A stretch of DNA of 5,124 nucleotides, taken from the NCBI GenBank assembly GCA_022361095.1, contig JAKSBO010000293.1, forward strand, positions 1 through 5,124, given 5' to 3'. Shown here in pieces: positions 1-5,124 of this stretch. The stretch is from Desulfobacterales bacterium. Its GTDB lineage: Bacteria > Desulfobacterota > Desulfobacteria > Desulfobacterales > Desulfobacteraceae. The translations under genes were made by a program, and so were the position numbers. The notes beneath the pieces were generated by a model, which did no database searches, was not told the origin of the DNA, and worked only from the letters and a program-made list of their open reading frames with translations. Positions within the stretch are counted from its first letter, which is position 1, and each line of letters starts with the position of its first letter.

Positions 1-1559
1 CATCTGATATTGATTACTGGATTTGCATTGATGAAAAGCGGCTGGGGCTGCAGGCCACCGAACTTTTGCGCCGGAAACTGGACGCCCTGGAACGTATGGC
101 GCTGGAGCGGTTTAAAATCCAGGTCACCTTTTTCGTGATGGATATCTTCAAGGCCCGTGATAATGATTTCGGCGGTTCATCCCAGGAAAGCTCGGGGTCT
201 GCCCAGGCCCTGTTGCTCAAAGAGGAATTCTACCGGACCATGATCCATGTGGCAGGCAGGCTGCCTTTGTGGACGGCGCTTCCCACGAGCATCAGCCTCA
301 ATTACTATGATTTGATTTTTGACTGTATCAATCGTTTGCCCGGTACTAAACGGCATATTGACCTGGGTGATATTCATACCGTACCCCGCAATGAGTATTT
401 CGGCGCCTCTATCTGGCAGATGTTTAAATGGCTCAAAAGTCCGTTTAAATCGGTTATTAAGATGGCTTTGCTGGAAAAGTACATCAACACCTATGGCAAG
501 GAGCCCATGCTGTGCAATGAGTATAAAAATGAATGGATGAATTCCGGGACCCATCTGAAGCCGGGTCAGAACGATTCCTATATTATTTTGCTCGATACCA
601 TGATTCAGTTTTATATGAATTCAGGTGACACACGCTCCATCAAGCTTTTGCTCACCTGTTTTTTTCTTAAGCTGGGAATTATAAAACAATCGGAGCTGGA
701 TTCCAGTGTTTTCGGCCTGCGGCACATTCTTTTGGAGAGATGTTTGCAGGAGTGGGGCTGGGAGCGGGAAAAGGTGTTTGATATCGGCCGGTTTAAAAGC
801 TGGCCGTACACCGCGATCCATCGGCTTTCCTTGACCATAGAACAATATATGATGACACGCTACACAGACCTGAAAAGCCGGTTCAGGGATGATGCCAACC
901 TGGCGATCTCCGAGCGGGACCGTATGGTTCTTGAGCGCAAGGTTGATATCCAGTTCCAGGATAAGCCGGGCAAAATTAAAAAATTGCTTTTAATTTCAAG
1001 CGGGGATCGTCATTTTTCAAGGCTTTATCTGAAATACCTTGCCCCGTCCAAGAAAAAATACGGCCAGTGGGAGTTGATTCATAAGCCCCCTATCCAGACC
1101 GGAATGGATGAGGAGTCCATACTCACGGCAAGTTCTGTGGAAGAGATCGGGGCCTGGTTGATTCACAATCATCTTTATACGGACCAGACTTTTTTGACCA
1201 TGGCACCAAATTCCACGGAAGTTTCCCATGACAGCATTGAGAAGCTTTACAAGGCCATGCATGATTTTTTTACCCCTGAATTAGAGAAACCGGTTAGTTT
1301 TGATGCCTTGGGAAGAGAGCCTTTCATAAAGAGCCTGTTTGTTTCCGTTAATTTTTATGCCGCAAAAGTCAGTGGCGGCATTTCAGATTTTACATTGATT
1401 TACTTAAATTCCTGGGAAGAGATGTTTTTGTACGCCGCAAGGCTTAAAACGCCGGTGGCGAATCTTGAACCGGTTAAAAAACATATCTGTAAAGGGCTTG
1501 GTTTAAAACAACTACCCAAAAATACCGTTTTTCATGTCCCCAGAAGGGGGCTTCAATGA
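1..1559 (+). CDS. cyaA: Class I adenylate cyclase, 3' part (5' end outside window)
   Basis: Converts ATP to cAMP in the cytoplasm. The open frame runs in from the left edge (first full codon at 3) and gives 518 residues before TGA. It opens with SDIDYWICID, matching the DxD-x-W nucleotidyltransferase motif that in E. coli CyaA lies near residues 114-118, so the true start is upstream and the TTG at 66 is not a start. Further class I signatures follow, counted from the first visible residue: GSAQALLLKEEFYR (65-78), GDIHTVPRNEYFGASIWQ and the SPFKSVIK segment (122-153), LQEWGW (248-253), and an ISERD...VLERK...KPGKI block (302-325). After the catalytic half about 190 residues remain. By motif alignment from memory the protein would end well before the E. 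coli enzyme (848 residues), so the C-terminal regulatory region seems shortened. The missing N-terminus could be longer than in E. coli. It converges on the next gene. Family call is firm; the symbol is by homology. Confidence -1.
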   Translation, partial: SDIDYWICIDEKRLGLQATELLRRKLDALERMALERFKIQVTFFVMDIFKARDNDFGGSSQESSGSAQALLLKEEFYRTMIHVAGRLPLWTALPTSISLNYYDLIFDCINRLPGTKRHIDLGDIHTVPRNEYFGASIWQMFKWLKSPFKSVIKMALLEKYINTYGKEPMLCNEYKNEWMNSGTHLKPGQNDSYIILLDTMIQFYMNSGDTRSIKLLLTCFFLKLGIIKQSELDSSVFGLRHILLERCLQEWGWEREKVFDIGRFKSWPYTAIHRLSLTIEQYMMTRYTDLKSRFRDDANLAISERDRMVLERKVDIQFQDKPGKIKKLLLISSGDRHFSRLYLKYLAPSKKKYGQWELIHKPPIQTGMDEESILTASSVEEIGAWLIHNHLYTDQTFLTMAPNSTEVSHDSIEKLYKAMHDFFTPELEKPVSFDALGREPFIKSLFVSVNFYAAKVSGGISDFTLIYLNSWEEMFLYAARLKTPVANLEPVKKHICKGLGLKQLPKNTVFHVPRRGLQ

Positions 1560-1591
1560 TAATTTTTAATCGGATAGCGTTTGCCCTATGA

Positions 1592-2257
1592 TCAGGTTTG
1601 TTTATAGAAGTTGTTTACCGTTTCAAGTGCCTCCTCCGGGGTGTCAACCAAGGAAAACAGGTCCATATCCTCAGGCGAGATCAGCCCGTTTTCGGCAAGG
1701 GATTTTTTGATCCAGTCCAGAAGCCCGGCCCAGAACTTTTTATTCATTAAAATCACAGGCATTTTCCGGATACGCCGGGTCTGGACCAAGGTCAGGGTTT
1801 CGAACATTTCATCCATTGTGCCAAGGCCTCCCGGCATAATAATGTAGGCTTGGGCGTATTTTACAAACATGACCTTGCGGATAAAAAAGTAATGGAAGTC
1901 CAGAGACCGGGTCATATATGGATTGCCTTTTTCTTCAAAGGGCAGGGCGATTTTTAACCCTACGGATTCCCCGTTTTGCTCTGATGCACCCAGGTTTGCC
2001 GCTTCCATTATACCCGGGCCGCCGCCTGTAATGACCGCATAGCCGCCGGCAGCAAAACAGGCTGCCGTCTTTCTTGCCGTTTCATAGTCCGGGTGTCCTT
2101 TGGCTGTTCTGGCAGAGCCGAAGATAGATACGGCAGGTCCCAGGTCATGAAGCCCGTCTATGCCTTCGACAAATTCCCCCATAATTTTAAACAGGCGCCA
2201 TGATTCACCGGACTTGAAATCATCAATGGGATACTGGGTGGTCTTGGGTATGTTCAT
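1592..2257 (-). CDS. LOG family (TIGR00730) Rossmann-fold protein, probable nucleoside 5'-monophosphate phosphoribohydrolase
   Basis: A 221-residue soluble protein. LOG-family enzymes hydrolyse nucleoside 5'-monophosphates, including cytokinin ribotides, to free base and ribose 5-phosphate; the substrate here cannot be read from sequence. Visible motifs: SIFGSAR (44-50) at the first nucleotide-binding strand, GGGPGIMEA (78-86), RKVMF (127-131) and the family hallmark PGGLGTMDE (142-150), where the last Glu and the Arg of RKVMF are the expected catalytic pair. A TTG two codons upstream (2261-2263) would also open the frame, but it abuts the Shine-Dalgarno, whereas ATG at 2255-2257 sits 6 bases from AAGGAG, so ATG is chosen. 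The roughly 40-residue N-terminal extension before the Rossmann core (ESWRLFKIMGEFVEGIDGLHDLG) resembles the longer TIGR00730 subgroup, as far as I recall. It is convergent with the cyclase and divergent from ptsH, so probably a single-gene transcript. Family certain; biological role unknown. Confidence -1.
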   Translation of the reverse strand: MNIPKTTQYPIDDFKSGESWRLFKIMGEFVEGIDGLHDLGPAVSIFGSARTAKGHPDYETARKTAACFAAGGYAVITGGGPGIMEAANLGASEQNGESVGLKIALPFEEKGNPYMTRSLDFHYFFIRKVMFVKYAQAYIIMPGGLGTMDEMFETLTLVQTRRIRKMPVILMNKKFWAGLLDWIKKSLAENGLISPEDMDLFSLVDTPEEALETVNNFYKQT

Positions 2258-2263
2258 GTTCAA

Positions 2264-2269
2264 CTCCTT
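2264..2269 (-). promoter_or_regulatory. Ribosome binding site deciding the LOG gene start
   Basis: Read on the minus strand this is AAGGAG, a near-perfect Shine-Dalgarno. It lies 6 bases before the ATG at 2255-2257 and directly touches the alternative TTG at 2261-2263, which rules strongly for the ATG. Confidence -1.
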
Positions 2270-2357
2270 AATAAAGCGGTTCAGAATGCAGGTTTAGGTT
2301 CGCCAACCCAACTGGTGAAAATATATTAAATGTGGTATATACTATCCAATTTGGGGT

Positions 2358-2370
2358 AACTGATCAAGTT
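2358..2370. repeat. Short inverted repeat, possible operator
   Basis: AACT-gatca-AGTT: 4-base arms around a 5-base centre that itself contains GATC. It lies between the two rightward promoter candidates. Short arms like this occur often by chance; listed because further dyads follow immediately. Confidence -1.
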
Positions 2371-2377
2371 GGTCGGT

Positions 2378-2409
2378 TAACACATTCAGGGTGTTATTTT
2401 TTGATAACA
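2378..2409. repeat. Overlapping alternative hairpins in the ptsH leader
   Basis: TAACAC (2378-2383) pairs with GTGTTA (2391-2396) across a 7-base gap, and TGTTAT (2392-2397) pairs with ATAACA (2404-2409) across a T-rich 6-base gap. The middle strand is shared, so the two 6-bp stems exclude each other in RNA. As DNA it could instead be a set of half-sites (TAACAC / TGTTA) for a regulator. The stems are AU-rich and weak. There is no U-tract after the second stem; an A-rich run follows instead, so it is not a rho-independent terminator on the plus strand. Confidence -1.
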
Positions 2410-2431
2410 AAAAAAGAAAAATTCATTTGGA

Positions 2432-2734
2432 ATGACTATAAATTTGGATATTCAATATTCAGTATTCAGGCAGACCGCCGTTGTCAATGCCTTGGGGATG
2501 CATGCACGGCCTGCGGCAGTTATTGCAGGATTGGCCCAGGACGCTGATGGAGACATCTGGCTGTCAGACGGAAAAAGCATTGTGGACGCCGCAAGCATTA
2601 TCGAAATTCTATCCCTGTGTGCGGTGACCGGCACAACGGTATCCATTTTTGCCGAAAAAGAAGAAGACACGGCCTTGGCAGATAAAATTAAAGATTTTTT
2701 TGATATCGGATTTGGGGAAAATGAAAATGAATAG
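2432..2734 (+). CDS. ptsH: HPr, phosphocarrier protein of the PTS
   Basis: Small cytoplasmic protein that takes phosphate from enzyme I on a histidine and passes it to enzyme IIA domains. The 100 residues contain the HPr site GMHARPAA with His24 (equivalent to His15 of standard HPr) and a regulatory-serine segment VDAASIIEILSL with Ser55 where Ser46, the HPr kinase target, is expected. It is somewhat longer than typical HPr (about 85-90): about 9 extra residues at the N-terminus and an acidic tail GENENE. The ATG at 2432 is the only sensible start, since an in-frame TAA lies at 2405-2407 and no start codon occurs between. No Shine-Dalgarno stands at a normal distance; GGA abuts the ATG and an A-rich run lies further up, so initiation may be weak or regulated. 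The 3' end overlaps ptsI by 8 bases, suggesting translational coupling. Identity is firm; whether it serves sugar uptake or only regulation is unknown. Confidence -1.
   Translation: MTINLDIQYSVFRQTAVVNALGMHARPAAVIAGLAQDADGDIWLSDGKSIVDAASIIEILSLCAVTGTTVSIFAEKEEDTALADKIKDFFDIGFGENENE
2714..2718 (+). promoter_or_regulatory. Probable ribosome binding site for ptsI, inside ptsH
   Basis: GGGGA within the final codons of ptsH. It is 8 bases before the ATG at 2727, but only 2 bases before the ATG at 2721, so it favours 2727 as the ptsI start. Confidence -1.
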
Positions 2735-4496
2735 AGCCATTATGGATCAAATTGTTCTCAAGGGTATCTGCGGTTCCCCCGGTATCTGTATTGGCAAGGC
2801 TTATCTTGTTGACCGGGAAGGGGTTAATCTTATTAAGCGTTATCCTGTGAGCCCGGATATGGTCCCTGCTGAAATAAACCGGTTTAAAAGTGCCGTGGAT
2901 AAAGCTAAAAAAGACCATGCCAGGGCCATTGAATCCCTTGGGGATGATTTAAGTGAGAATTTGAATATCCTTGAAACCCATATGGTTTTGTTCAAGGATA
3001 AGATGCTTTACGGAAAGACCATAGATACCATTACCGCGGATCATGTCAATGCGGAGTGGGCGCTTCGCCGGGTGTCAAGGCGAATCATCCGGATGTTTGA
3101 TCAAATCAATGATCCGTATCTTCGGGCCAGGGGCGATGATATTATCCAGGTATCAGACAAAATTATGAATTATCTGTTGGGTGAGGCTGATCTTCGAATC
3201 AGCGAAATCAACAAGCGCGTCATCATTGTTGCCCATGACCTTTCCCCGGCAGATACCAGCCAGATCCAGCTTGAGCATATCAAGGGGTTTGTAACGGACA
3301 GGGGCGGTAAGGATTCCCATACAAGCATTGTGGCAAAATCACTTAAAATTCCGTCTGTCATAGGGCTTGGGAATGCCACGGCAAATATTGATAACGATGC
3401 GATCCTCATTGTAGACGGTACCGCCGGAATTATCATTATCAATCCGGATGAAGATACCCTGTTCCGGTATGAAGAAAAAATGGCACGGTTTGAAGCCTAC
3501 CGGGCAGATATTGAGCGCGACAGCCATCTGCCTGCAATCACCGCCGACGGAACGTCTATCAATCTTCTTGCCAATATAGAGCTTGTGGAAGAGGTGGTCT
3601 CTGCCAAGGATAATAAAGCGGCGGGTATCGGACTGTTTAGATCGGAATTTTTAATGCTGGATTTAAACCGGTTCCCCACCGAGGACAAAATGCTGCAAAG
3701 ATACAAGGAGCTTGCGGAACTCATGCATCCTGCCCCGGTAACCATCCGGACATTGGATATCAATGGGGATAAATTTAATCCATATATAGATCCGGTGGAA
3801 GAGGCCAATCCTGCATTAGGTCTGAGAGCCGTCAGATTTTGCCTGGAAAATGAAGATATGTTTATTACCCAGATCAAAGCCATTTTGCGGGCTGCGGCTT
3901 TTGGTAATATCAATCTTCTGATTCCTATGATTTCCTGTGTTGAGGAAATTATCGGTGTGAAGTCATGTATTGACAAGGCCGTTATTGAACTGGAGGCCGA
4001 AGAACGAATATTTAACAAAGATGTTCCGCTGGGGATTATGATAGAGGTGCCCTCTGCCGTGATGATGGCCCGGGAGCTTGCCGGATATGTTGATTTTTTC
4101 AGCATAGGCACCAATGATTTGATTCAGTACTCAATGGCCATTGACCGTCGCAATCGCAGGGTGGCGCATCTTTATCAGGCACTGAACCCTGCGGTGTTGA
4201 AGATGATCCGGCTTATCGTGGATGCGGCAACTGAAAATAATATTGAACTGGTCATGTGTGGTGAAATGGCGGGAGATGCCATTAATCTGCCTGTGCTCCT
4301 TGGGCTGGGGCTGACCAATCTGTCCATGAATGCCGGTGCCATACCCGTTATCAAAAAAATGACACGATCCATGGATGTAACAAAAGCACGACAAGATGCC
4401 CAAACGATTCTTGGATTTCAAACGGTTCAGGAAATTGTCGATTATATTCAAACGGAATACAAGGATCTTTTGCCTTATAAGGATAGTGAGGAATAA
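2727..4496 (+). CDS. ptsI: Enzyme I, phosphoenolpyruvate-protein phosphotransferase
   Basis: Autophosphorylates from PEP and hands the phosphate to HPr; cytoplasmic, active as a dimer. From ATG 2727 it has 589 residues, close to the 575 of E. coli EI. In order: N-terminal start GICGSPGICIGKA (13-25); HPr-binding helical region including LETHMVLFKDKML (82-94); phosphohistidine domain with GGKDSHTSIVAKS (193-205), His198 being the active-site histidine; C-terminal PEP-binding barrel with FRSEF (Arg305), RTLDINGDK (Arg341), MIEVPSA (Glu440), FFSIGTNDL (Asn463) and MCGEMAGD (Cys511). All expected catalytic residues are present. Two neighbours differ from the usual consensus: Asp before the SH of the His site, where Thr is common, and Asn in DINGDK, where Gly is usual. 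Starts at 2721 and 2742 are also possible; 2727 has the best Shine-Dalgarno spacing. It overlaps ptsH and is 3 bases from smpB, so the three are likely cotranscribed. No GAF domain, so it is not a PtsP-type EI-Ntr. Confidence -1.
   Translation: MNRAIMDQIVLKGICGSPGICIGKAYLVDREGVNLIKRYPVSPDMVPAEINRFKSAVDKAKKDHARAIESLGDDLSENLNILETHMVLFKDKMLYGKTIDTITADHVNAEWALRRVSRRIIRMFDQINDPYLRARGDDIIQVSDKIMNYLLGEADLRISEINKRVIIVAHDLSPADTSQIQLEHIKGFVTDRGGKDSHTSIVAKSLKIPSVIGLGNATANIDNDAILIVDGTAGIIIINPDEDTLFRYEEKMARFEAYRADIERDSHLPAITADGTSINLLANIELVEEVVSAKDNKAAGIGLFRSEFLMLDLNRFPTEDKMLQRYKELAELMHPAPVTIRTLDINGDKFNPYIDPVEEANPALGLRAVRFCLENEDMFITQIKAILRAAAFGNINLLIPMISCVEEIIGVKSCIDKAVIELEAEERIFNKDVPLGIMIEVPSAVMMARELAGYVDFFSIGTNDLIQYSMAIDRRNRRVAHLYQALNPAVLKMIRLIVDAATENNIELVMCGEMAGDAINLPVLLGLGLTNLSMNAGAIPVIKKMTRSMDVTKARQDAQTILGFQTVQEIVDYIQTEYKDLLPYKDSEE
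4488..4493 (+). promoter_or_regulatory. Ribosome binding site of smpB within the ptsI 3' end
   Basis: GAGGAA forms the last two sense codons of ptsI and sits 6 bases before the smpB ATG at 4500, supporting that start and coupling of translation between ptsI and smpB. Confidence -1.
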
Positions 4497-4499
4497 GCC

Positions 4500-4961
4500 A
4501 TGAATGCAAAATACACAAAACTGATTGCCACCAATAAAAAAGCCCGGCATAATTACCATATTGATGATGAGTATGAAGCCGGTATTGTGCTGGTGGGTTC
4601 AGAAGTTAAGGCCATTAGAGAGGGCCGGGTCAGTTTCAAAGATTCTTACGCAGATATTAAGCGCGGAGAGGTTTTTTTGCGTCAGCTTCACATTTCTCCC
4701 TATGCGTTTGCATATAACGGCAACCATGAATCCATGCGTACCCGTAAACTTTTGCTGCACAGCTATGAGATTAAAAAGCTGGTCGGTAAGATAAAAGAAC
4801 AGGGGTATACCCTGGTGCCGTTAAAAATTTATTTTAAAAATGACAAAATAAAGATCCTTTTAGGCCTTGGTAAAGGTAAAAAGCTTTATGACAAAAGGGA
4901 AACCATTAAGCAGCGGGATGTCAAACGGGATATGGATCGTGAAAGGAAAAAATATTCTTGA
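4500..4961 (+). CDS. smpB: SmpB, tmRNA-binding protein for trans-translation
   Basis: Binds the tRNA-like end of tmRNA and brings it to ribosomes stalled on broken or stop-less mRNA. The 153 residues are of normal family length and carry the full signature set: NKKARHNY (12-19), YEAGIVLVGSEVKAIREGR (25-43), the KDSYA turn (47-51), LHISPYA and NHESMRTRKLLLH (63-87), GYTLVPLKIYFKN (102-114), LGLGKGKKLYDKRE (121-134) and a basic C-terminal tail (RDVKRDMDRERKKYS) that in this family reaches into the empty mRNA channel. ATG 4500 has a Shine-Dalgarno at 6 bases. It follows ptsI by 3 bases and precedes ssrA by 68, so both parts of the ribosome-rescue pair are made from one locus. Identity is essentially certain. 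Confidence -1.
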   Translation: MNAKYTKLIATNKKARHNYHIDDEYEAGIVLVGSEVKAIREGRVSFKDSYADIKRGEVFLRQLHISPYAFAYNGNHESMRTRKLLLHSYEIKKLVGKIKEQGYTLVPLKIYFKNDKIKILLGLGKGKKLYDKRETIKQRDVKRDMDRERKKYS

Positions 4962-4972
4962 TGATAAAATTG

Positions 4973-5000
4973 TTGACTCCAATATTCTTAGTATTATATT
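4973..5000 (+). promoter_or_regulatory. Candidate sigma-70-type promoter for ssrA
   Basis: TTGACT (4973-4978, 5 of 6 to the -35 consensus) and TATATT (4995-5000) at 16-base spacing, in an AT-rich gap just after smpB. A start near 5007 would leave about a 20-base leader to be removed by RNase P from the mature 5' end at 5030. TACAAT at 5022-5027 also resembles a -10 but would start transcription inside the mature RNA. No terminator is visible between smpB and ssrA, so read-through may also supply tmRNA. Confidence -1.
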
Positions 5001-5029
5001 AATAGCGGTTACTTGATCTTTTACAATTT

Positions 5030-5124
5030 GGGGGCGTAATGGTTTCGACGGAGATTTTGACGTCCATGGTAGCATGTCGAGTGTTTGTCAGCTCGTAAAC
5101 TTGGCAAGATTTAAACATAATCGC
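5030..5124 (+). ncRNA. ssrA: tmRNA (ssrA), 5' part, cut by window end
   Basis: tmRNA acts as tRNA and then mRNA on stalled ribosomes, adding a degradation tag. The 5' end is recognisable from GGGGGCG, the 5' strand of the acceptor stem (5030-5036), followed by the near-universal GGTTTCGACGG (5041-5051), the pseudoknot PK1 and the AU-rich run TTTAAACATAATCGC just before the tag. Compared with the usual pattern (AGTC-GCA-AACGAC in E. coli), the last two bases, GC at 5123-5124, are probably the first two of the resume codon. The tag sequence, remaining pseudoknots and 3' tRNA-like half lie beyond the window. Position directly after smpB supports the call. The exact 5' base is inferred from the acceptor stem; its 3' partner is not visible. 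Confidence -1.
5078..5108 (+). other. Pseudoknot PK1 of tmRNA
   Basis: Stem 1: CGAG (5078-5081) with CTCG (5092-5095). Stem 2: TTTGTCA (5084-5090) with TGGCAAG (5102-5108), 7 pairs including two G-U. The strand order 1, 2, 1', 2' makes an H-type pseudoknot, and the 6-base linker TAAACT between 1' and 2' matches in size the linker in E. coli PK1. A competing stem 2, GTTT (5083-5086) with AAAC (5097-5100), is possible but leaves almost no linker. Confidence -1.

Larger units (their letters stand above)
2270..2431. promoter_or_regulatory. Divergent intergenic region between the LOG gene and ptsH, with candidate promoters
   Basis: This is the only stretch where both the leftward LOG gene and the rightward pts-smpB cluster can start transcription. 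It is AT-rich. Rightward candidates: TATACT at 2338-2343 (5 of 6 to the -10 consensus, no good -35), or TTGGTC at 2369-2374 with TGTTAT at 2392-2397 at 17-base spacing (weak hexamers). Leftward candidate: TTGGAT (complement of 2344-2349) and TATATT (complement of 2320-2325), spacing 18. No sigma-54 -24/-12 pair and no clear CRP-type TGTGA-N6-TCACA site was seen. Hexamer calls are by eye and uncertain. Confidence -1.

Noticed and set aside
66..68. TTG as the start of the cyclase
   Set aside because: The frame is open to the window edge and the catalytic DxD motif is encoded upstream at 3-32, so this TTG is an internal Leu codon.
177..554. 125-codon minus-strand open frame inside the cyclase gene
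   Set aside because: Antisense to conserved class I cyclase motifs; no recognisable protein features.
1560..1591. Possible bidirectional terminator between the convergent cyclase and LOG genes
   Set aside because: No stem of useful length with a T-run was found in these 32 bases.
2261..2263. TTG as the start of the LOG gene
   Set aside because: It directly abuts the Shine-Dalgarno, whereas the ATG two codons later has ideal spacing.
2297..2308. GGTT-cgcc-AACC hairpin in the LOG 5' leader
   Set aside because: Only 4 base pairs and not extendable; likely chance.
2332..2547. 71-codon plus-strand open frame across the intergenic region and ptsH
   Set aside because: It opens with GTG, lacks a ribosome binding site, overlaps HPr in another frame and its Cys-rich end is the shadow of the HPr active-site region.
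3497..4114. 205-codon minus-strand open frame inside ptsI
   Set aside because: Low-complexity Ser/Ile-rich translation typical of the antisense of a conserved gene; no family resemblance, no ribosome binding site noted.
4951..4989. Direct repeat AATATTCTT at 4951-4959 and 4981-4989
   Set aside because: A 9-base AT-rich repeat, the first copy lying in the smpB coding end; no sign of an attachment site or duplication.

Overview
The window looks like a piece of a Gram-negative chromosome, most probably a sulfate-reducing member of the Desulfobacterota (Desulfobacteraceae-like). This placement is an inference from the mix of genes: a class I (enterobacterial-type) adenylate cyclase, a PTS phosphocarrier pair with no sugar permease in view, and smpB directly followed by ssrA. 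Codon use and base composition look even across the window by eye. No mobile element, CRISPR array or tRNA is visible.

Layout: (1) 1-1559, plus strand, the 3' part of a class I adenylate cyclase gene; its 5' end is outside the window and the first visible residues are the catalytic DxD motif. (2) 1592-2257, minus strand, a LOG-family (TIGR00730) Rossmann-fold nucleotide hydrolase, convergent with the cyclase with only about 30 bases between them. (3) 2258-2431, a divergent AT-rich intergenic region with weak promoter-like hexamers for both directions and several short dyads ahead of ptsH. (4) 2432-4961, plus strand, a tightly packed cluster ptsH (HPr), ptsI (enzyme I) and smpB: ptsH and ptsI overlap, and ptsI and smpB are 3 bases apart. 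(5) 4962-5029, a short AT-rich gap with a candidate promoter. (6) 5030-5124, the 5' part of ssrA (tmRNA), cut by the window edge inside the predicted resume codon.

Functional reading: ptsH and ptsI encode the two general phosphotransferase proteins that pass phosphate from PEP to HPr. With no sugar-specific enzyme II in view they may serve a regulatory PTS or an EII encoded elsewhere. SmpB and tmRNA work together in rescuing stalled ribosomes, and their genes are side by side. The nearby cyclase makes cAMP; in enterobacteria class I cyclases respond to PTS phosphorylation state, so the neighbourhood invites, but does not prove, a cAMP-PTS link.

I see no convincing new system here. The points most worth a second look are non-consensus residues beside the enzyme I active site, a ptsH leader with overlapping alternative hairpins and no good Shine-Dalgarno, a cyclase with an apparently short C-terminal part, and the pts-smpB-ssrA gene linkage.
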